Below the pieces are notes generated by a model. That model did not search any database. It was not told the origin of the DNA and was given only the letters and a program-made list of their open reading frames with translations. A stretch of DNA of 64,000 nt from positions 1 through 64,000 of the forward strand of contig JASLGG010000027.1 of assembly GCA_030150265.1 (NCBI GenBank), written 5' to 3'. Origin of the DNA: Protaetiibacter sp. (GTDB lineage Bacteria > Actinomycetota > Actinomycetes > Actinomycetales > Microbacteriaceae). Below, one piece after another: positions 8,937-16,937 of the stretch (the first letter of the stretch is position 1; each line of letters begins with the position of its first letter). Position numbers and translations under genes: made by a program.

Positions 8937-10466
8937 GTGACCGCGCCGCAGGGCCGCGTGCGTCTGATCGCCGCGGTGTCCGTCCCCCTTCCGGGCGGCA
9001 CCGCGGCGATCGCCGCCGCACTGGAGGTGCCGCGGGGCACGGAGCGGGGCTCCGAGTTCCCGGGGCGGCGGTCGACCCGCGTCTGGGCCGACGATGCGAC
9101 GGTCGTCAAGATCCGCGACGACGTCGAGTGGGCCGCGCGCGACGTGGAGCGCTGGGTCGAGGCACGCGTGGAGCGCGAGCGGGCGCTCGGATGCTATCCG
9201 CCGGAGCGCAGCTGGTTCGTCCTCGACGCGGATGACGGCGATCCGCTGCGGATCGGGGTGGCGACCTCCCGTCGCCGGCCCCTGCACCTGTGGAGCGACG
9301 CGGAGCTCGAGGCCGGGTGGCCGCGGTTCTGCGCGGCCTTCGCCGCGCTGTACCTCGATGCTGCCGAGCAGGGCTGGCGGCTCGACGAGGGGCTCTCGAA
9401 CCTCGCCTGGGATGCCGACGGCGCGCGGCTCCGCTACCTCGACGACGACCTCTACGCCTGGGACCGCGGCACCGCGCTGCAGCTCGGGCTGCCCGCACTC
9501 GCCCGCCGACTCGGCTGGCTGGCCGCGGACCACGGGGAGGCGCTCGGCCGGGCGCTGCGCGAGGAGCTGCGCCGCCGCCCCCTGCTGCTCGCCTCGGCCG
9601 AGCTCGCCGACGCGCTGCGCCTCGACGGCACTGCCTCGCCTTTCCTCGCGGCGGTCGCCGCAGAGCTCGTGCGCCCGGATGCGCACCCGGCATCCGCGGC
9701 GGGGTCCGGCGCCGCCGACGGCGCCACCCTCGTGATCGCCGACGTGCACGCCAACCTCGAGGCGCTCGCGGCGGTGCTCGCGAGCGACGACGCGCGCGGC
9801 GCATCCCGCATCCTCGTGCTCGGCGACGTCGTCGGCTACGGGCCCGATCCCCAGGAGGTCGTCGAGCGCCTCGCCTCCGACGAGCGCGTCGTGGCCGTGC
9901 TCGGGAATCACGACGCCGCCGCCGTCGAGGGGGCGCCCTCCACCTTCAACGCCGATGCCCGCTGGTCGGCCGAGTGGACGCGCGAGCACCTCGACGCGGA
10001 GGCGCTCTCCTGGCTCGGCAGCCTCCCGCGTGAGCGCGACTCCGCCGATGGGTGGCTCGCCGTGCACGGCGCGCCGATCGACCCGGCACGGTTCAACGCG
10101 TACGTCTACCGGATGACCGCCGACGACAACCTCGATGCGCTCGAGCTCGCGGGGCACTCCCTGTGCTTCCACGGCAACACGCATGTCGCGGGTAGCTGGG
10201 TGCGGCGCGCCCGTACCATGCCGGGCGAGTTCGTCGCCCCCGAGCTGCCGCTCGCGCTCGAGCGCTATCGCGCCGCGCTCGTCTGCCCGGGAGGGCTCGG
10301 CCAGCCGCGGGACGGCATCCCCGGGGCCGCGTACGCGGTGCTCGAGCCGGATGCGCGCCGCATCCGCTTCGGCCGCGTCGACTACGACCTCGGTCCGGTG
10401 CAGGAGCGGATGCGCCGCGAGGCCTTCCCCGACAAGCTCATCGCCCGCCTCGAGCTCGGCCGGTGA
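8937..10466 (+). CDS. Kinase-like domain fused to calcineurin-type metallophosphoesterase
   Basis: 509 residues from a GTG at 8937. The C-terminal half (about 265-480) is a YfcE/ApaH-type phosphoesterase: IADVHANLEAL, LGDVVGYGPDP, GNHDAA, a VHGAP motif and HGNTH supply the usual metal ligands. The N-terminal half has a protein-kinase-like outline: VVKI with Lys58, a catalytic-loop-like D150-x4-N155 (DEGLSN) and YLDDD at about 168-171 in the DFG position. It may be a degenerate or atypical kinase. It is the last gene of the LC7/GTPase operon (22 bp after the preceding gene), which suggests phosphorylation and dephosphorylation linked to the GTPase switch. Substrates are unknown. Confidence 0.75.
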   Translation: MTAPQGRVRLIAAVSVPLPGGTAAIAAALEVPRGTERGSEFPGRRSTRVWADDATVVKIRDDVEWAARDVERWVEARVERERALGCYPPERSWFVLDADDGDPLRIGVATSRRRPLHLWSDAELEAGWPRFCAAFAALYLDAAEQGWRLDEGLSNLAWDADGARLRYLDDDLYAWDRGTALQLGLPALARRLGWLAADHGEALGRALREELRRRPLLLASAELADALRLDGTASPFLAAVAAELVRPDAHPASAAGSGAADGATLVIADVHANLEALAAVLASDDARGASRILVLGDVVGYGPDPQEVVERLASDERVVAVLGNHDAAAVEGAPSTFNADARWSAEWTREHLDAEALSWLGSLPRERDSADGWLAVHGAPIDPARFNAYVYRMTADDNLDALELAGHSLCFHGNTHVAGSWVRRARTMPGEFVAPELPLALERYRAALVCPGGLGQPRDGIPGAAYAVLEPDARRIRFGRVDYDLGPVQERMRREAFPDKLIARLELGR

Positions 10467-10493
10467 GCAGGGCCTCCGTATCCGTGCTAGGCT
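10464..10493 (+). promoter_or_regulatory. Candidate promoter of the initiator tRNA
   Basis: A TAGGCT -10-like hexamer lies at 10488-10493, 12 bases before the tRNA 5' end, with a weak tgagca at 10464-10469 as possible -35 (18-bp spacer). The -10 type is frequent before actinobacterial genes. The -35 match is poor. Confidence 0.35.
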
Positions 10494-10505
10494 CTTACCT
10501 TGTGC

Positions 10506-10582
10506 CGCGGGGTGGAGCAGCTCGGTAGCTCGCTGGGCTCATAACCCAGAGGTCGTAGGTTCAAATCCTGCCCCCGCAACCA
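10506..10582 (+). tRNA. tRNA-fMet (CAT), initiator
   Basis: A complete 77-nt cloverleaf with encoded CCA. Initiator hallmarks are visible: an unpaired C1 opposite A72 in the acceptor (CGCGGGG against CCCCGCA), and three consecutive G-C pairs in the anticodon stem (GGG CTCATAA CCC). The T-arm is ggttcaaatcc. It is followed at once by a strong hairpin. Lower-GC DNA begins after that hairpin, so this tRNA may have served as an integration site, although no attachment-site copy was found. Confidence 0.96.
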
Positions 10583-10585
10583 AAT

Positions 10586-10615
10586 CGAAGGGCCGTCCGG
10601 ATGGACGGCCCTTCG
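10586..10615 (+). terminator. Terminator after tRNA-fMet
   Basis: A 13-bp perfect stem (cgaagggccgtcc with ggacggcccttcg) closes a 4-nt loop, ending in gtgttctgg. It begins four bases after the tRNA CCA and fits a transcript end for the tRNA. Confidence 0.75.
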
Positions 10616-10806
10616 TGTTCTGGCCGCATCAGAATCCCGCAATCACCGGGTGCTTCAGCGCCCGACGGGACGTGGCGGCGGACGCTCTTGAGGTCGGTTT
10701 CGACGACATCTATGGCGGTGAAAGTTCGCATCTTGCATGAAAGTTGAGAAAAGGCTAGCGTCACGCCATTGAAGCAAAAGCTAGGGAGAGGTCAATAACG
10801 ATCGGC

Positions 10807-11355
10807 GTGGATGCGACTGAACGTTCGCGCCGGAGCGCGGTTGCGTTCTTGGCGGCCTCGGCGATCGGGATCGTTCTTTCGGTTGTCGGTGGGGCGCAGA
10901 TGGCGTCTGCGGCGACGTACGTCGGAGGCCGATGGTTTAACGGGAACATCACCTACTACAACGCCACGACGGCTCCCTATAGCACCGCCTTCACGGCTGC
11001 GAAGAACCGGTGGAATAGCGACACCAACCTGAATCTCACGGGGGACACATCCGCGAGCGCGAACGTCCGTGTTTCGACTCTTTACCGTACTGACTCAACC
11101 GCTGGCGTCACTATGTACTCACCCGTGAACGGGCTCGGGTATTTCACCGGACAGAACACCTCCTACTTCAACACCTACAACTCTGCTTCCCTCAGTGCCA
11201 ACTGCCAGCGGATGGTGATTACGCACGAGCTGGGTCATGCAGTGAGCCTCGATGACCGCGCAGGCGCGTATGTCATGCGCCCAACAGTCGTGGATTGCGA
11301 GACGCGCTACAACCCGGAAAGCGGCGACATCACCGCAATCAACGCTCGCTACTGA
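10807..11355 (+). CDS. Secreted zinc metalloprotease (snapalysin-like HExxHxxxxxD)
   Basis: 182 residues from GTG 10807. A Sec signal peptide is clear (basic n-region, hydrophobic 'AVAFLAASAIGIVLSVVGG', cleavage near ASA-A at about 36). The mature domain has the zinc motif HELGHAVSLDD, giving His140, Glu141, His144 and Asp150. This is the HExxHxxxxxD ligand set of snapalysin-type metzincin-related enzymes. Size suits a compact single-domain protease. GC content and codon use (for example tat, aac, gtt) are clearly lower and looser than in its neighbours, and it sits just after a tRNA gene, both signs of acquisition. A ggga-rich ribosome site is somewhat distant, so the exact start is uncertain. 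Confidence 0.75.
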   Translation: MDATERSRRSAVAFLAASAIGIVLSVVGGAQMASAATYVGGRWFNGNITYYNATTAPYSTAFTAAKNRWNSDTNLNLTGDTSASANVRVSTLYRTDSTAGVTMYSPVNGLGYFTGQNTSYFNTYNSASLSANCQRMVITHELGHAVSLDDRAGAYVMRPTVVDCETRYNPESGDITAINARY

Positions 11356-11370
11356 TCGAGAAGAGGCAAC

Positions 11371-11914
11371 ATGAAAAGGATCTCTTTCCCCAAGGCTGTC
11401 GCGGTTGTCTTCTCTCTTTGCCTGCTGGCGGGTGTCGCATCATATGTGGTCGTCGCTGCGAATGCAGAGTACGAGATCAACCCGACCGCGATCAGGATGA
11501 AGAGCTATTCGAGCATCGACGAGCTTCGTGACGATTCCGCCAGAGTGGTGGTAGCCACAGTTGTGAGTGCTCGCGGATACGATGGGCAAGGAATCCCGTC
11601 GACAGAATATGAGCTTCGTCCGATATCTAGTCGCGAGCCTCTCAGTGTCCTCCAGGACGGCACGCCCGACCGAATCTCCCCTGAAGGCGACGCGTTCCTG
11701 AAGGTCGGATCTACCTACCTTCTTTTCCTCTTGGAGGCGAACGCCCCTCAGACCCTACACGCTCCCTACTACATCACCGGCGTGGTCAGGCATTTACCTC
11801 TCGGATGGTGACCGTTTCGTGCAGGTCAAGGACTTCGATGATGAACTGCCTCCTAGCCTGACGCGCGCGGAGATGCAGAAACTGGTGACGACGGATTCGC
11901 TCAGTACTCGGTGA
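11371..11914 (+). pseudogene. Secreted protein of unknown function, frameshifted
   Basis: From ATG 11371 the frame encodes an N-terminal signal or anchor segment (MKRISFPKAVAVVFSLCLLAG) and an extracytoplasmic domain, then stops at 11811 after 'YYITGVVR'. Shifting frame at about 11787-11791 continues the protein naturally: GIYLSDGDRFVQVKDFDDELPP, ending at a TGA at 11912-11914. A one-base insertion (or two-base loss) therefore splits one gene of about 180 residues. It follows the metalloprotease by 15 bp with a good ribosome site, in the same lower-GC islet. It may be a regulator or inhibitor of that protease, but this is only a guess from pairing. A sequencing error would restore an intact gene. 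Confidence 0.65.
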
Positions 11915-12479
11915 TGAGCGACTCGTCGAGCGCCATGAAGATGGTTCCGATCCGGTCGCGCGCGGGCACGAAGGCGATGACCGGACCTCCGCTCGAACGG
12001 CCGACGATCGCGCCGCTCGGGAAGAACTGGCCGTAGGAGGGGTTGGCGCGGTAGACGTCGACGATCTGCGGATCGAGCTCGAAGTCCCAGAACCCGGTGC
12101 CGGGATGCACGTAGTCGAGCGCGAGCACCGCGTCGACGGGGCTGTCCATGCTGTCGGCATCGCTCGCGGCGATCACGACGCGCGTCGGGTCGGCGAGGTA
12201 GCCCTCGACGGCCGCCGTGTTGCCGCTCGAGATCGCATCGGCGAGGTTGCCGGCCATCGCGGCGCGGGCGTCGACGGTCGGCGTGCCGGAGGGTGTCGTC
12301 GGCGCGGTCGGCTCGGCGCTCGTCGGGGAGCCGGACGGCGTGCCGCTCGGAGCGGCCGCGTCACCGGGTGCGCATCCGGCGAGAGCGGTCGCCGCGAGAG
12401 CGGTCGCGACGACGCCGAGCAGGCCGCGAATCGCGACGCGGCGGAGGCGTGAGGTGACGGAGACGGGCGACGCGGACAT
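11901..12479 (-). CDS. Putative lipoprotein of unknown function
   Basis: 192 residues from ATG 12479, chosen because a basic n-region, hydrophobic stretch and lipobox LAGC (Cys about residue 35) follow at once; a longer open frame upstream lacks this logic. After the lipid-attachable Cys comes a Ser/Thr/Pro-rich linker (about 36-75), then a folded domain of about 110 residues ('AVEGYLADPTRVVIAASDAD', 'FWDFELDPQIVDVYRANPSYGQFFP'). No known family recognised. Its 3' end overlaps the convergent frameshifted gene by 14 bp. Confidence 0.7.
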   Translation of the reverse strand: MSASPVSVTSRLRRVAIRGLLGVVATALAATALAGCAPGDAAAPSGTPSGSPTSAEPTAPTTPSGTPTVDARAAMAGNLADAISSGNTAAVEGYLADPTRVVIAASDADSMDSPVDAVLALDYVHPGTGFWDFELDPQIVDVYRANPSYGQFFPSGAIVGRSSGGPVIAFVPARDRIGTIFMALDESLITEY

Positions 12480-12565
12480 CGGTACCTCGTGGTCTGGGAG
12501 AGCGGTGGTGGCATGATGATAGCTCGACCTCCCCGGCTTCCGATATGCGGGCATAGGCTGAATTC

Positions 12566-13384
12566 ATGAACGCCGAGGACGCGCCCTTCGCGGTGGCGGT
12601 TGCGCAGTTCGCACCGAGCGCCGATACCGCCGCCAACCTGGAGGAGATCTCCCGCCTGGCCGTCGACGCGGCCTCGCGTGGCGCGATGCTGGTGGTCTTC
12701 CCGGAGTACTCGTCGTACTTCACCGCGACCATGGGCGCCGACTGGGTGGAGGCCGCCCAGACATTGCACGGCCCGTTCGTACGGGGCCTCGCCGAGATCG
12801 CGGCCGAGCTCGGCATCCACCTCGTCGCGGGCCTCCTCGAGGTCGTCCCCGGTGAGCCGGAGCGCGCCGCCAACACGATCGTCGCGCTCGGGCCCGACGG
12901 CGAGGTCGTCGCGCACTACCGCAAGCAGCACCTCTACGACGCCTTCGGCCAGCGCGAGTCGGACTGGATCGTCGCGGGGCCCGTCGAGGAGCCCCGTACC
13001 TTCGCCGCCGGCGGATTCACGGTCGGCATCCAGACCTGTTACGACGTCCGCTTCCCCGAGGTCACGCGGCGCCTCGTGGACGCCGGCGCCGACCTCGTGG
13101 TGCTGCCCGCGGAGTGGGTGCGCGGGCCGCTCAAGGAGTCCGCCTGGCGCACGCTCGTCACGGCGCGCGCCATCGAGAACACCGTCTTCGTGGCGGCCGC
13201 CGATCAGGCCCCGCCCGTGGGAGCGGGCAACAGCATGATCGTCGACCCCATGGGGGTCGAGCTCGTCACGATCGGCGAGACGACGGATGCCGCGGTCGCC
13301 TGGATCAGCCCGGCCCGCATCCGCGAAGTGCGCCACGTGAACCCGGCGCTCAAGCTGCGCCGGTTCCGCGTGGAGCCCCGCTAG
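12566..13384 (+). CDS. Carbon-nitrogen hydrolase (nitrilase superfamily)
   Basis: 272 residues with the full catalytic set of the nitrilase superfamily: Glu47 (VVFPEYSS), Lys120 (HYRKQHLYD) and Cys158 (QTCYDVRFPE). The fold should hydrolyse amide-type C-N bonds. The pattern is close to the NIT/omega-amidase-like branch, but the substrate cannot be assigned from sequence alone. ATG at 12566. It is divergent from the lipoprotein gene (86 bp between) and its stop overlaps the stop of the convergent HdeD-like gene. Confidence 0.9.
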   Translation: MNAEDAPFAVAVAQFAPSADTAANLEEISRLAVDAASRGAMLVVFPEYSSYFTATMGADWVEAAQTLHGPFVRGLAEIAAELGIHLVAGLLEVVPGEPERAANTIVALGPDGEVVAHYRKQHLYDAFGQRESDWIVAGPVEEPRTFAAGGFTVGIQTCYDVRFPEVTRRLVDAGADLVVLPAEWVRGPLKESAWRTLVTARAIENTVFVAAADQAPPVGAGNSMIVDPMGVELVTIGETTDAAVAWISPARIREVRHVNPALKLRRFRVEPR

Positions 13385-13977
13385 GCGCGGGCCAGCGCGG
13401 CGCTCGCGGCGGCGCGCGCCTGGAACGCGATGACGACGAGCACGAGCCCGCTGATCACCGCGTAGGCGCCGAGCACGTAGATGAGCCCGACGAGTGCGCT
13501 GGTGGGGGTCGTGAAGAGCATCACCGCGAGCAGCACGCCGAACAGCAGCGAGAGCACCGAGAGCACGATGCCGAGCGCCTTCGCCGCGCCGCTCGCGAGG
13601 GACGCCGCGGCCGGGATGCCGAAGACGCCGCTCACGATCGCCCAGATGGCGATGATCCACAGCAGCACGAGCAGGGCGAGCGCGCCCGCGACGGCCGGGA
13701 AGATCATCACCACGACGCCCGCCACGAGCCCGACCACGCCGATCGTGAGCAGCCAGCCCCACGTCGGGTCGCTCTTGCGGGTCGACACCGCCTGCACGAT
13801 GTTCACCACGCCGTCGACCACCGCGTAGATGCCGAACACCCACACGAAGGCGGTGGCGACGGCGACCGGCCATACGAACGCCAGGACGCCGAGCACGATC
13901 GCGAACAGCCCGCGCAGCAGCACGAGCCACCACACCGACTTGATGAACCTGCTGACTGCGATGACCTCATCCGACAT
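13381..13977 (-). CDS. HdeD/DUF308 family membrane protein
   Basis: 198 residues from ATG 13977, selected because the protein begins there with MSDEVIAVSRFIKSVWW; the open frame further upstream has no conserved content. Six hydrophobic helices in three paired repeats ('LLRGLFAIVLGVLAFVWP', 'LLTIGVVGLVAGVVVMIFP', 'LSVLSLLFGVLLAVMLF') match the HdeD/DUF308 family. Function in actinobacteria is unknown; in enterobacteria HdeD is linked to acid stress. Confidence 0.85.
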   Translation of the reverse strand: MSDEVIAVSRFIKSVWWLVLLRGLFAIVLGVLAFVWPVAVATAFVWVFGIYAVVDGVVNIVQAVSTRKSDPTWGWLLTIGVVGLVAGVVVMIFPAVAGALALLVLLWIIAIWAIVSGVFGIPAAASLASGAAKALGIVLSVLSLLFGVLLAVMLFTTPTSALVGLIYVLGAYAVISGLVLVVIAFQARAAASAALARA

Positions 13978-14059
13978 GGTGTGGTTCCTCTCGTCGTGCG
14001 TCGCAGGCGGATGCCCTGCTCGGCCCGAGCCTAGCGAGCACACCTCACCGAGACCAGGG

Positions 14060-15262
14060 TCAGGCGAATGCGGCGCGCAAGCGCTGCGCAGCCTCCTCGA
14101 GCACCTCGACGCGTTTGCAGAACGCGAAGCGCACGAGTGAGCGATACGGCTCCCGGCGCTCCGGATGCACGAAAGCGGTGAGCGGGATGCCGACGACCCC
14201 AGCGAGCTCCGGAAGCCGACGGCAGAGCCGCTCGGCGTCCGCCATGCCGAGCGGGGCGGCATCCGCGATCACGAAGTAGGAGCCGCTCGGGCGCGAGACC
14301 GCGAACCCCGCGTCACGGAGGCCCGCCGAGAGCAGCTCGCGCTTGCCTTCGAGCGTGGCGGCGGTCGTCCGGAAGAAGGCGTCGGGGAGCGCGAGTCCGC
14401 GCGCGATCGCCGGCTGGAACGGTGCGCCGTTGACGTAGCTCAGGAACTGCTTGACGGCGAGCACCGCGTCGCGCAGCTCGGGCGCGGCCGTGAGCCAGCC
14501 GATCTTCCATCCGGTCGTCGAGAAGGTCTTGCCGGCGCTCGAGATCGTCACCACCCGGTCGCGTGCGCCCGGCCGGGTCGCGGCCGGCACGTGGCGGGCG
14601 TCGTCGAACACGAGGTGCTCGTACACCTCGTCGGTGACGACGATCGCGTCGTGGCGGTGCGCGAGCTCGATCGCGAGGTCGAGGAAGGCCGGATCGAGCA
14701 TCGCGCCCGTGGGGTTGTGCGGGGTGTTGAGCAGGATCACCCGGGTGCGGTCGGAGACCGCGGCGCGCAGCTCGTCGGGGTCGGGCTGGAACGACGGCGG
14801 CCGCAGCGGCACGGGCACGTGGCGCCCGCCGGCGAGGGCGATGACGCCCGCGTAGGAGTCGTAGACGGGCTCGAGGGTCACGACCTCGTCGCCATCGTCG
14901 ACGAAGGCCAGCAGGCTCGCCGCGAGAGCCTCGGTGGCGCCCGCCGTCACGAGCACCTCGCGCTCGGGGTCGACCTGGAGCCCGTAGAAGCGCTCCTGGT
15001 GGGCGGCGATCGCCTCGCGCAGCTCGAGGGTGCCGAGCCCCGGCGGGTACTGGTTGACGCCGGATGCGATCGCCTCGCGCGCCGCCTCGAGCACCTCGGT
15101 CGGCCCGTCCTCGTCGGGGAATCCCTGCCCGAGGTTGACGGCTCCCGTCGCGCGGGCGAGCGCTGACATCTCGGCGAAGATCGTGGGGCGCGGGGCGCCG
15201 TCCGGGCCGAGCAGGAACGCGCCGCGGGCCGCGCGTCGCCAGGGTGCATCGCTCACCCGCAC
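14060..15262 (-). CDS. PLP-dependent aminotransferase, class I/II
   Basis: 400 residues of fold-type I aminotransferase. Visible motifs: NLGQGFPDEDGP near the N-terminus, NQYPPGLGTLELREAIA, NTPHNPTGAM (Asn binding the cofactor), DEVYEHLVF, and the Schiff-base lysine in SSAGKTFSTTGWKIGW. Sequence character is that of the methionine/kynurenine/N-succinyldiaminopimelate aminotransferase-like group; exact substrate not assignable. GTG at 15262 is the longest start; a second GTG two codons on is equally possible. Divergent from the HtrA-like protease. Confidence 0.88.
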   Translation of the reverse strand: MRVSDAPWRRAARGAFLLGPDGAPRPTIFAEMSALARATGAVNLGQGFPDEDGPTEVLEAAREAIASGVNQYPPGLGTLELREAIAAHQERFYGLQVDPEREVLVTAGATEALAASLLAFVDDGDEVVTLEPVYDSYAGVIALAGGRHVPVPLRPPSFQPDPDELRAAVSDRTRVILLNTPHNPTGAMLDPAFLDLAIELAHRHDAIVVTDEVYEHLVFDDARHVPAATRPGARDRVVTISSAGKTFSTTGWKIGWLTAAPELRDAVLAVKQFLSYVNGAPFQPAIARGLALPDAFFRTTAATLEGKRELLSAGLRDAGFAVSRPSGSYFVIADAAPLGMADAERLCRRLPELAGVVGIPLTAFVHPERREPYRSLVRFAFCKRVEVLEEAAQRLRAAFA

Positions 15263-15370
15263 ACGCTATCGGTCGTCGCGCATCCGCGGCCAAGTAGGCT
15301 CCCAGGGCCGGCATATGGTTCGTTCAGCTTCGGATCGCACGCTGACGACTGCGTGAAAGGAGCGCCCCCG

Positions 15371-16816
15371 ATGTCCGAGATCGAGTCGTCCGACACCCCC
15401 ACCCCGCAGAGCCCCGCGCCCGAGGGCGCCGCTCCGCAGACGACCGAGGCGAGCGCTGCTCCCGCGGCGCCTCTCGAGACGGAGGCCGCCCCGGCATCCG
15501 CGCCGACGGCGCCCGTCGCCGACGCCGGAGCGGGGGCGATCCCCCCGGCTTTCGCCGCAGCGCCCGAACCTGCTCCCGCGCCCAAGCAGCGCACGATGGC
15601 GGTGCCGATCGTGGCCGCCGCCGTCGTCGCCGCGCTCCTCGGCGGCGGAACCGGGGCCGGCGTCGCCGCCTGGGCCATCACGAGCCAGAGCAGCCAGCAC
15701 ACGGCGAGCTCCGGAGCGACCCCGCAGACCATCACCGTCAACAACCCCGACAGCGTCGACGCGGTCACGGCCATCGCGGCCAAGGCCGGTCCCTCGGTCG
15801 TGACGATCTCGGTGAGCGCAGGCCAGACCGGGGGCACCGGATCGGGCGTCATCCTGAGCTCGGACGGCTACGTGCTCACCAACACACACGTCGCGACGCT
15901 CGACGGCGAGTCCGCCGACGGCACGATCGAGGTGACCACCGCCGACGGCCACATCTACCCGGCGAGCGTCGTCGGGCTCGACCCGATCGTCGACCTCGCG
16001 GTGATCAAGCTCAAGGGCGCCTCGGGTCTCACCCCCATCGAGTGGGGCGACTCGACCAAGCTCAACGTGGGCGACCGGGTCGTCGCGATCGGCGCGCCCC
16101 TCGGCCTCTCCAACACCGTCACCGACGGCATCGTGAGCGCGCTCAACCGCAGCATCCAGATCCAGTCCTCGGCCGTGCCGAACTCGGGCAACTCCGACCA
16201 GAGCCCCGACCAGCAGCAGAACGGCGGCCAGGGCCCGTTCGACTTCTGGAACTTCCAGGGCCAGGGCGGATCCGGAGGATCGGGTGGATCGTCGTCCTCG
16301 GCGAACTCGACCATCTCGCTGCCGGTCATCCAGACCGACGCCGCGATCAACCCCGGCAACTCGGGCGGCGCGCTCGTCGACTCGCAGGGCCGCGTCGTCG
16401 GCATCAACGTGGCGATCGCCTCGACGGGCGGCAGCAGCTCGAGCTCGCAGAGCGGCTCGATCGGTGTCGGCTTCTCCATCCCGTCGTCGCTCGCACAGCG
16501 GGTGGCGAAGGAGATCATCGCCGACGGCAAGGCCACGCACGGGCTGCTCGGCGCGAGCGTGACCTCGGCGACCTCGTCCGACTCGGATGTCGTGGGCGCC
16601 GTGATCAAGGAGGTCGTCTCGGGCGGCGCCGCCGACAAGGCCGGCCTCAGGGTCGGCGACGTGATCACCTCCTTCGACAGGGTGCCGGTCACGAGCAGCA
16701 CCGACCTGACCGCTCAGGTGCGCGCCCTCGCGGCCGGGGCGAGCACCGAGCTCGTGTACCAGCGCGACGGCAAGGCGACCACGGCCCAGGTGACCCTCGG
16801 CACGCTCCAGCTGTAG
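15371..16816 (+). CDS. HtrA/DegP-like membrane-anchored serine protease with PDZ domain
   Basis: 481 residues from ATG 15371; aaaggag lies just upstream. The N-terminal about 72 residues are Ala/Pro/Glu-rich and cytoplasmic, followed by one membrane anchor (about 77-103). The trypsin-like domain has His173 (TNTHVAT), Asp208 (DPIVDLAVIKL) and Ser331 (PGNSGGAL). A Ser/Gly/Gln-rich low-complexity insert lies at about 268-312, before the catalytic serine. A PDZ domain (about 385-475) ends the protein. It should act in the cell envelope on misfolded or signalling substrates. Confidence 0.92.
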   Translation: MSEIESSDTPTPQSPAPEGAAPQTTEASAAPAAPLETEAAPASAPTAPVADAGAGAIPPAFAAAPEPAPAPKQRTMAVPIVAAAVVAALLGGGTGAGVAAWAITSQSSQHTASSGATPQTITVNNPDSVDAVTAIAAKAGPSVVTISVSAGQTGGTGSGVILSSDGYVLTNTHVATLDGESADGTIEVTTADGHIYPASVVGLDPIVDLAVIKLKGASGLTPIEWGDSTKLNVGDRVVAIGAPLGLSNTVTDGIVSALNRSIQIQSSAVPNSGNSDQSPDQQQNGGQGPFDFWNFQGQGGSGGSGGSSSSANSTISLPVIQTDAAINPGNSGGALVDSQGRVVGINVAIASTGGSSSSSQSGSIGVGFSIPSSLAQRVAKEIIADGKATHGLLGASVTSATSSDSDVVGAVIKEVVSGGAADKAGLRVGDVITSFDRVPVTSSTDLTAQVRALAAGASTELVYQRDGKATTAQVTLGTLQL

Positions 16817-16829
16817 CCTCCGCGTCCCG

Positions 16830-16885
16830 CGAGATGCCAGAAGCCGCAGGTCTCCCCGCGAGACTTCGCCGCTTCTGGCATCTCG
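16830..16885. terminator. Long hairpin between HtrA-like and glycosyltransferase genes
   Basis: A 15-bp perfect inverted repeat, cgagatgccagaagc 16830-16844 with gcttctggcatctcg 16871-16885. A weaker inner pairing (aggtct with agactt, one G-T) lies in the loop. It starts 14 bases after the protease stop. It may be a terminator, although it lacks a T-tract, or a dispersed palindrome. Confidence 0.5.
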
Positions 16886-16937
16886 GCGTTGCTAGGCTCG
16901 ACCGGACCGCGCACGCGGCACGCACCCGGGAGGACGC

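Noticed and set aside
10554..12560. Attachment-site copy of the tRNA-fMet 3' end beyond the low-GC islet
   Set aside because: No second copy of cccccgcaacca or the T-arm was found to the right, and there is no integrase gene.
13978..14262. N-terminal extension of the HdeD-like protein up to 14262
   Set aside because: The extra 95 residues are Ser/Arg/Pro-rich without conservation and run into the aminotransferase gene; the family start is at 13977.
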